A DNA stretch of 6,070 bases, taken from Armatimonadota bacterium (GTDB lineage Bacteria; Armatimonadota; UBA5829). Positions 1 through 4,491 of the stretch are shown here, one piece after another. Below the pieces are notes generated by a model. That model worked only from the letters and a program-made list of their open reading frames with translations. It had not been told where the DNA came from and made no database searches. Numbering within the stretch: the first letter of the stretch is position 1; each line of letters starts with the position of its first letter. The DNA is taken from NCBI GenBank assembly GCA_023398345.1, contig JAEWSK010000261.1:1-6070 (forward strand), read 5' to 3'. The position numbers and the translations under genes were made by a program.

Positions 1-657
1 GAGGCGTCGGAACCCCGCATTTCGGTCTTTGGAGCCTAAAAAGTGTGCGGCGATCAGTGATAAAATAACCAGACCGGCGTTGTACTTTGTGCCTGCAGCC
101 AGTCCTGCCATCACTGCGCAAAGTATATAGTCGCGCCAAGCCCCGCGCTTTAGCACGAGTCCTGAAAACCCCAAACATGCGGTTATAAAAAGTGTGCTCG
201 GCACATCCACAGTCGCAAAGTGCGAGTGCTGAACATGCATCGGCGCTATGCAGAGTATTAGCGCGGCCAGCATGCCAATATTACTAGGGTGGTCATCTTC
301 TGAAAAAAGCTTTGTTGCTGACCAGTAGGTTAGCGCAACAGATGCTACACCCATCGCAGCAGTGATCAATCTTGCGCATATATATGGGTCTGCAGCGTTT
401 GTCGTCAGCCCAGAAAGCATTGCAAAATAGATCGCAATTGCAGATAGGTATATGTAGAGCGACGGATAGTTGTAGAAGCGCGGAAAAAAAGAAGTCAACG
501 CGATAAACGCTGCGCCTACTGTTAGAAATTCATCGGGGTGATACGAATATGCGTGAAGGGAGTTCGGCAGTCCCCATTTTATGCCAAAAAATCGGAGCGC
601 AACCGAGACTCCCAGAATGACGGCGAGCAGCAGGTATAGCCGCCATTTATTTGTCAT
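1..657 (-). CDS. GT39/PMT-type integral membrane glycosyltransferase, N-terminal 219 residues (3' end outside window)
   Basis: The frame is open from the ATG at 657 to base 1, giving 219 residues with no stop, so the C-terminal part lies outside the window. Family knowledge: GT39/PMT/ArnT-type enzymes move a sugar from a polyprenyl-phosphate carrier to a protein or lipid on the outer face of the membrane. Seen here: a first membrane helix at about residues 7-24; a following loop with HPDE at residues 40-43, which fits the acidic first loop of this superfamily; YNYPSLYIY at 62-70; HSHFATVDVPS at 144-154; and GLAAGTKYNAG at 185-195, typical of the group. Several further hydrophobic segments are present. 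The start lies 4 bases after the DUF5317 stop, so translation is probably coupled. GAGG sits only 2 bases before the ATG, closer than usual, and no better start is visible. Acceptor and sugar cannot be told. Confidence 0.85.
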   Translation of the reverse strand, partial: MTNKWRLYLLLAVILGVSVALRFFGIKWGLPNSLHAYSYHPDEFLTVGAAFIALTSFFPRFYNYPSLYIYLSAIAIYFAMLSGLTTNAADPYICARLITAAMGVASVALTYWSATKLFSEDDHPSNIGMLAALILCIAPMHVQHSHFATVDVPSTLFITACLGFSGLVLKRGAWRDYILCAVMAGLAAGTKYNAGLVILSLIAAHFLGSKDRNAGFRRL

Positions 658-660
658 GTC

Positions 661-678
661 CTCAGGCCATTTCCTGAG
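661..678 (-). repeat. Small inverted repeat over the DUF5317 stop and the glycosyltransferase ribosome site
   Basis: Perfect 6-bp arms CTCAGG and CCTGAG with a 6-base spacer cover the last codons and stop of the DUF5317 gene and overlap the GAGG in front of the glycosyltransferase start. In mRNA the hairpin could hide that site until ribosomes finishing the upstream gene open it. The stem is short, so chance is possible. Confidence 0.35.
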
Positions 679-1249
679 CGGCTTTGCGTTCCGAGCGAGA
701 CGGTGAGCGCATCAGTGCTATAATCGCTATAAAGCCGCCAAACGATGTGATTATATCGCCGATGCTGTATATGCAGCCCATCGAGAACGGCCTCGGCACT
801 GGAACAATGTCGCATAGTAAACTCAGCTTGGTTGCGGGGTTGATTAGCATATTTTTTACATACGGAAAAACTGCCATCCATTGTTTTGCGCCTTGTTTGC
901 CGTAAGCAATGACTACGCTATCATATGATACCGGCATAGTTCCGCCATTTGCAGCGACGGCGACTAAGTTTATTACCAGTCCGGCAAGTATGAGCTTTGC
1001 TCCAGGGATTTTTATATTTGTCGCAGTGAACGCGATCCATGTGGACAAACCCAATATATGAATTGCAGCTAATATCGGAGAGGAGAATGGTACGATGTGA
1101 GTGTTTATTAGTGCGCAGGAAAGTATTCCCAGCCCGAGCGGCGCAAATATCATCCATGAATGGTTAATATTTGCATCAGCGAGGCGTCCAAACTTGCCTT
1201 TGAGCACCCATCCCAGAAGCAATGCAGTTATGATCAACTCAACTATCAT
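662..1249 (-). CDS. DUF5317 family integral membrane protein
   Basis: A 195-residue, very hydrophobic protein with about five membrane segments. Recognisable DUF5317 features are the GKFGRLAD stretch after the first helix (about residues 18-25), the central ANGGTMPVS (about 99-107) and the C-terminal SIGDIITSFGG before the last helix. The family's biochemical function is not known. I chose the ATG at 1249 because AAGGAG (1259-1264) precedes it with 9 bases between. An in-frame ATG at 1279 would add 10 residues and overlap the upstream gene by 26 bases, but it lacks that spacing. The start is 4 bases after the stop of the upstream HD-GYP gene, and the stop is 4 bases before the glycosyltransferase start, so it sits inside a tight operon. 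The C-terminal tail is charged (SPSRSERKAAQE) and probably cytoplasmic. Confidence 0.85.
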   Translation of the reverse strand: MIVELIITALLLGWVLKGKFGRLADANINHSWMIFAPLGLGILSCALINTHIVPFSSPILAAIHILGLSTWIAFTATNIKIPGAKLILAGLVINLVAVAANGGTMPVSYDSVVIAYGKQGAKQWMAVFPYVKNMLINPATKLSLLCDIVPVPRPFSMGCIYSIGDIITSFGGFIAIIALMRSPSRSERKAAQEMA

Positions 1250-1253
1250 GTCA

Positions 1254-1934
1254 TTACTCTCCTTGTTTGTATATGGCATCCGACATCAAGTCTGTTAAAA
1301 TTTTCGCTACCACCGGATCATATTTACTTCCACTGCCTGCTTTAATTACTTCAAGAGCTTGGCGCGATGTCATTGGCTCGGCATGATACGGCCTTTCGGA
1401 TATCATCGCGTCATAATCCGATGTCGCCGCAAGTATCCTGCTGCCGAGTGGAATTTCTTCTCCTTTGAGGCCTTTGGGATAGCCTGTTCCGTCCCAATGC
1501 TCATGGTGATGCCGCACGTATGGAGCGCAGTCCGCCAGAAACGGCACTGCCTCAACCATATCGGCGCCCAATACAGAGTGGTTCTTCACTATGTCCCATT
1601 CTTCCTCGGTCAGCGCGCCGACTTTGTTTAAGATCGCATGCGGAACATTTGCCTTGCCGATGTCGCGCAGTAAAGCGGCATATTCAATTCGCTCCAACTC
1701 TTTGCCGCTTATTCCTAAACTTTTTGCGATTGCCTTTGTCATTTCCGCGACTCGATGTGCATGGCCTATTGTGCCGGAGTCTTTTGTTTCCACGGCGGCG
1801 GCCAACACTGATATTGATCTTAGATATGCCGCTTTCATTTTTCTGGGCAGCATGATCCGCGACACGTACATGCTGGCGCCGGATACTGAGAGCGCCGCGA
1901 TTGTGATTGCTATTACGCCAACGCCATCTATCAA
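1254..1934 (-). CDS. Membrane-anchored HD-GYP domain protein with altered metal-ligand residues (probably inactive)
   Basis: A 226-residue protein with one N-terminal membrane segment (about residues 4-29), then an HD-GYP domain. Family knowledge: HD-GYP proteins are metal-dependent phosphodiesterases that cleave cyclic di-GMP or related cyclic dinucleotides. Conserved parts seen: GHAHRVAEM (57-65), IGKANVP (92-98), NHSVLGADM (118-126), HHEHWDGTGYP (143-153), IPLGSRIL (161-168) and YDAMISERPY (174-183). Two positions are off. The signature HD dyad reads RD (Arg90-Asp91, codon CGC at 1665-1667), and the Asp usually found in the AVAD-type motif is Ser172 (TCG) followed by Asp173. Both normally contribute to metal binding, so hydrolysis is probably lost or changed. 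The start is TTG, overlapping the upstream stop as TTGA (4 bases), with GGAG 10 bases before it. It may act as a binding or regulatory partner of the intact HD-GYP protein encoded just upstream. Confidence 0.88.
   Translation of the reverse strand: MIDGVGVIAITIAALSVSGASMYVSRIMLPRKMKAAYLRSISVLAAAVETKDSGTIGHAHRVAEMTKAIAKSLGISGKELERIEYAALLRDIGKANVPHAILNKVGALTEEEWDIVKNHSVLGADMVEAVPFLADCAPYVRHHHEHWDGTGYPKGLKGEEIPLGSRILAATSDYDAMISERPYHAEPMTSRQALEVIKAGSGSKYDPVVAKILTDLMSDAIYKQGE
1259..1264 (-). promoter_or_regulatory. Ribosome binding site that decides the DUF5317 start
   Basis: The minus strand reads AAGGAG, placed in the last codons of the HD-GYP gene and 9 bases before the ATG at 1249. It favours this start over the ATG at 1279. 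Confidence 0.75.
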
Positions 1935-3442
1935 TCTATATGCACTCCGTCTCTAGCCAGCATAGAAAGAAAAGCCTTTACTACTATCGGATGAAACTGC
2001 GTTCCCGATCCCCTGCGAAGCTCATCTATGGCCTGGTCGAGCGTTTTTGGCGCTCTGTATGTTCGACTTTTAGTTGCGCCACATTTCGGACAGGCATTCG
2101 GTCGTCCATTTTCCACTGGCCTATATCCGCACGAGTCGCACACCCATTCCAATGAAAGCTCCCTGTCGTCGGTCATCGCATCGAATGAGTCCGCTACGGC
2201 GATGATCGAGGCCTCTATGGGAATTTTATCACCATTGCTTTCCGGATAGCCGCGGCCATCGTGCCACTTGTGGTGATATTTGATCCAATCGACGACGCCT
2301 TCCAAAAAGTCGAGGTGACTTATGATCTCTGCGCCTGCCACCGGGTGCGATTTAATTCTTTCCCATTCTTCTGGTTCGAGCTTACTTGTCTTGTCTAAAA
2401 TCTCCTCACTGACGGCGATCTTGCCTATATCATGGAGCAGTCCGGCGTGGCTGATATGCCTGATGCTCTCGGCCGGCAGCCTTAATTCTCTTGCCAGCCT
2501 CTCCGAAAGTTCAGCTACGCGCTTGAGATGGCCGCGAGTGTATGGGTGATAGTGCTGCATGTAGGTTGCCAGTGTTGTTATAGTATCGAGATAGGCCGAC
2601 TGCTGCCTTACCCAGTGGCTATAAAAGTCGCGCAGCGCAACAACGGGCAAGCTCGTTAACACAAAACCCAATGGCCCCATCTTTACGTAAAGATATGCCA
2701 ACATCAGTGAGACAATTACAAGAAAACTCTGTGCGCGGATCAATGGCAAAGCGGTCTGTATAAGTTCAAGTTGCATACGCAGCATGAAACCTCGTAGCCC
2801 TTTTGCTCCGGGGAGAGGATCATATATTACCATTGCCAAGATATATTGAGCTGTGTCTACGCCGATTGCCACCGCGGTCAAGCACAGAAATGGAAGAACA
2901 AAATTGACAATCGGCCGGGCGGGCATTCCCAGGGTCAGAAACTGTCCTCCGACTTCAGCGTAGGCAATCGATGATAAACCAACCATCAGCACTAGTGCAG
3001 ATGGATAAGCGAGGGAAACTTCAAGTGCCTTTACGATGTTGATACTGCCAAGCCTGTGTTCCCATGACCGACCTACACGTGCCAGCAGCCCTCTGGATGC
3101 TTCTTTGCCGGCGCTTGTGTGTCGAACAATCAGAAATGCGACAAGTGCCATTAAGTCAGCGCAAATGGAACTTGCAAGACATACGGTGATTGATAATGCG
3201 GGGCCAAGAACGCATGCTGCAGCCCAGTATATGGGGGCACTGGGCGTGACTTCAGTCTGGTTCTCATCTGTAAGGCTTACAGTGAGCAGTTCAGTCAAAA
3301 CGCCAAACAATACGAACCAACTCACAGTTATCCAAGCTGACGGCCACATAGGAAATAATTTCCACGCTGCTACCGTCAGTGTTATTGCCAACAGAACGTA
3401 GGCCCACCGGAGAATTCTATAAGCCCTTGTCACGATATGCAT
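1931..3442 (-). CDS. Multi-pass membrane HD-GYP phosphohydrolase with an inserted rubredoxin-like zinc ribbon
   Basis: A 503-residue protein from the ATG at 3442. The N-terminal 270 residues hold about eight hydrophobic segments (near 12-29, 37-57, 71-106 as two, 142-162, 178-208 as one or two, 240-270), a likely membrane sensor of a type I cannot name. An HD-GYP domain follows from about 285. Its catalytic set looks complete: GHLKRV (304-309), LLHDIGK (335-341, His337-Asp338), His366 in SHPVAGAE, HHKWHDGRGYP (390-400) and AVADSFDAM (415-423). Between DDRE and KTLDQA, where ordinary HD-GYP domains have RPYR and a short link, about 30 extra residues carry CDSCGY and CPKCGA (Cys435, 438, 451, 454), a zinc-ribbon or rubredoxin-like fold. 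Likely role: cyclic-dinucleotide hydrolysis at the membrane, perhaps controlled by metal or redox state. AGGGA lies 9 bases before the chosen ATG. An upstream in-frame ATG at 3496 would add 18 residues but has no visible ribosome site. Confidence 0.9.
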   Translation of the reverse strand: MHIVTRAYRILRWAYVLLAITLTVAAWKLFPMWPSAWITVSWFVLFGVLTELLTVSLTDENQTEVTPSAPIYWAAACVLGPALSITVCLASSICADLMALVAFLIVRHTSAGKEASRGLLARVGRSWEHRLGSINIVKALEVSLAYPSALVLMVGLSSIAYAEVGGQFLTLGMPARPIVNFVLPFLCLTAVAIGVDTAQYILAMVIYDPLPGAKGLRGFMLRMQLELIQTALPLIRAQSFLVIVSLMLAYLYVKMGPLGFVLTSLPVVALRDFYSHWVRQQSAYLDTITTLATYMQHYHPYTRGHLKRVAELSERLARELRLPAESIRHISHAGLLHDIGKIAVSEEILDKTSKLEPEEWERIKSHPVAGAEIISHLDFLEGVVDWIKYHHKWHDGRGYPESNGDKIPIEASIIAVADSFDAMTDDRELSLEWVCDSCGYRPVENGRPNACPKCGATKSRTYRAPKTLDQAIDELRRGSGTQFHPIVVKAFLSMLARDGVHID

Positions 3443-3509
3443 CGCGGAGCATCCCTGTCTAAAACAATGAGCCAACGGCGGGCAGTGTTTGCACATCCGT
3501 TAATTTGCC

Positions 3510-3549
3510 AAAAAATACGGCGTCCCTAAGGACTAGAGTCCCGGCGGGA
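3510..3549 (-). promoter_or_regulatory. Cluster of short overlapping palindromes followed by a T-run; possible attenuator or weak terminator
   Basis: Three short inverted repeats overlap around the stop of the small gene: TCCCG/CGGGA (3539-3549), GGACT/AGTCC (3530-3541) and GTCC/GGAC with a 4-base loop (3522-3533). In the transcript direction six T residues follow at 3510-3515. The arms share bases, so the hairpins would exclude one another. Stems are only 4-5 bp, so this could equally be chance. If real, it would reduce read-through from the small gene into the HD-GYP gene. Confidence 0.3.
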
Positions 3550-3619
3550 TCTTGAACGGGGCACCAGCGGTAGCCGCGAGGGCGGCCAATGCCAAGAGAA
3601 CCTTGAACAGACGACTCAT
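3533..3619 (-). CDS. Small 28-residue signal-peptide-like protein
   Basis: A short frame from the ATG at 3619 to TAG, encoding 28 residues. It starts MSRLFK, has a hydrophobic core VLLALAALAATAGA (residues 7-20) and ends PFKIPPGL. Support for a real gene: AAAGGGG at 3629-3635 with 9 bases before the ATG, a candidate promoter upstream, and a layout like a short secreted peptide (basic start, hydrophobic core, Ala-x-Ala sites ATA at 16-18 and AGA at 18-20). Cleavage after residue 18 would release GAPFKIPPGL; after residue 20, PFKIPPGL. I do not recognise a family. It could be a secreted signal peptide, a small membrane protein or a translated leader controlling the HD-GYP gene, whose chosen start is 90 bases downstream. 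There is no Cys in it, and no processing enzyme gene is visible in the window. Confidence 0.55.
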   Translation of the reverse strand: MSRLFKVLLALAALAATAGAPFKIPPGL

Positions 3620-3628
3620 TTTTCTCAA

Positions 3629-3635
3629 CCCCTTT
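3629..3635 (-). promoter_or_regulatory. Ribosome binding site of the 28-residue gene
   Basis: The minus strand reads AAAGGGG, 9 bases before the ATG at 3619. It is the main reason to treat this short frame as a translated gene. Confidence 0.55.
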
Positions 3636-3645
3636 CGGTTTTTTA

Positions 3646-3675
3646 ACTAGCTCACATCGCTTTGTAAACTGTCAA
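3646..3675 (-). promoter_or_regulatory. Candidate sigma-70-type promoter for the small gene and HD-GYP operon
   Basis: On the minus strand a perfect -35 box TTGACA (3670-3675) is followed after 18 bases by GCTAGT (3646-3651), which matches only half of TATAAT but has a TG one base upstream (extended -10 form). A start a few bases on would leave a leader of roughly 20 bases before the small gene. The -10 is weak, so the assignment is tentative. The rest of the gap from 3676 to 3750 holds no gene that I can support. Confidence 0.4.
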
Positions 3676-3750
3676 GAACCGCTTCGCTCGGGTTGAATGG
3701 TTATCGCTTTCTGCCTATTCGCTATCGCCGTTGGCTCAAATCTCACGCTA

Positions 3751-4395
3751 TCAGTTTTCGTGCATCAGATACAGTCTACGGTTGACTGCATCTAGTGTTG
3801 CATTCACCACGCCCTTCCAGACGTCCTGCTTAATAATTGCCGATCCAGTCAAATACTCTTCGCCGCGGTCTGCGGCCAGGCTGACAAGCACATTTGCTAT
3901 GCGCTTTCCACCGAGCACGATCTCGTTTGCATCCTCCAGAACCAGCGGGTAATCCGATTGTCCGGATTCATCGATCGCGCCAAGAGTTGCGCTTGCTATG
4001 AGCTTAATTTGCGAGTTTGGTGAATTAGTGCCGCTTGCAGAACCTGAAAAAACCAGGCCGTTTTTGGTCAATCGAACCGTTGCTTCTGTGCGATTGCCCT
4101 CAAATGCAATTGACACGTCGGAGAATTTTAGTCTGGAGTGGTCGTAATGCGATGCCCCATCATCTACTTGGGCTACACTAATTTTCTTATGGTCTATGGC
4201 TATGCCCAGTCGCGCCATAACTGCGGACTCGACATCTCTGACCACCTGCTTTGGTGATCTCGAGGTGCCTGCCAAAATGTGGACCTCTGATATTCCTTCA
4301 CTGCCGTCGGGAACCACACTTACGGCAATGACACCTTTCAGACGACAAACGACCGATTCGATGTCGTTTACGTTGACTTGCCGTTCAACAGCCAT
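3751..4395 (-). CDS. Conserved two-domain protein of unknown function
   Basis: A 214-residue soluble protein without a signal peptide or membrane segment. I cannot name the family. Residues 8-76 look like one alpha/beta domain: NDIESVVCRLKGV, a strand with SEVHILAG, then SPKQVVRDVESAVMARLGI and a strand IDHKKISVAQ. Residues about 88-208 look like a second alpha/beta domain with two strand-rich parts around an alanine-rich helix (KLIASATLGAID), a GGKRIANVLVSLA strand and a final helix GVVNATLDAVNRRL. The start is the ATG at 4395, because AAGGAGGG (4404-4411) precedes it with 8 bases between. The frame stays open to a TTG at 4488, but that has no ribosome site. The gene follows pheT by 96 bases and may be cotranscribed with it. 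A ligand-binding or regulatory role is possible, but nothing in the sequence proves it. Confidence 0.75.
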   Translation of the reverse strand: MAVERQVNVNDIESVVCRLKGVIAVSVVPDGSEGISEVHILAGTSRSPKQVVRDVESAVMARLGIAIDHKKISVAQVDDGASHYDHSRLKFSDVSIAFEGNRTEATVRLTKNGLVFSGSASGTNSPNSQIKLIASATLGAIDESGQSDYPLVLEDANEIVLGGKRIANVLVSLAADRGEEYLTGSAIIKQDVWKGVVNATLDAVNRRLYLMHEN

Positions 4396-4403
4396 CCTAC
4401 TGG

Positions 4404-4411
4404 CCCTCCTT
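4404..4411 (-). promoter_or_regulatory. Strong ribosome binding site that decides the start at 4395
   Basis: The minus strand reads AAGGAGGG with 8 bases before the ATG at 4395. It is the best Shine-Dalgarno match in the window and argues against the 31-residue longer reading from the TTG at 4488. Confidence 0.8.
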
Positions 4412-4450
4412 CTCCCGATTCCTTCCTCTGTGGAGTTTGTCCCAATATAT

Positions 4451-4483
4451 ATCCGAGCATTAAGAGTAGTCCCTTGCTCGGAT
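4451..4483 (-). terminator. 9-bp inverted repeat after pheT; possible terminator, attenuator or mRNA-stabilising hairpin
   Basis: Perfect arms ATCCGAGCA (4451-4459) and TGCTCGGAT (4475-4483) are separated by 15 bases and begin 8 bases after the pheT stop codon. No T-run follows in the transcript direction (ATATATTGGG), so it is not a standard intrinsic terminator. It could be a leaky terminator or an RNA-processing or protecting hairpin between pheT and the next gene. Confidence 0.5.
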
Positions 4484-4491
4484 TGCAATTT

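Noticed and set aside
1591..1956. Plus-strand open frames opposite the HD-GYP genes (also 3036-3401 and 4196-4648)
   Set aside because: They lie antisense to clear protein domains, show no recognisable motifs, and I saw no convincing plus-strand ribosome sites for them.
3533..3619. AgrD-like cyclic (thio)lactone autoinducer precursor
   Set aside because: The tail PFKIPPGL has no Cys or Ser for ring closure, there is no acidic C-terminal leader, and no AgrB-type gene is in the window.
3676..3693. Intrinsic terminator for the unknown-function gene
   Set aside because: The stem is about 5 bp with a bulge, and no T-run follows in the transcript direction.
3620..3750. Cyclic di-GMP riboswitch upstream of the HD-GYP operon
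   Set aside because: The region has no recognisable GEMM-I core or cyclic di-GMP-II fold by eye; only a weak bulged AACC...GGTT stem near 3676-3693 is visible.
4396..4488. 31-residue N-terminal extension of the unknown protein from a TTG at 4488
   Set aside because: No ribosome site precedes the TTG, the stretch contains the inverted repeat after pheT, and an excellent site precedes the ATG at 4395.
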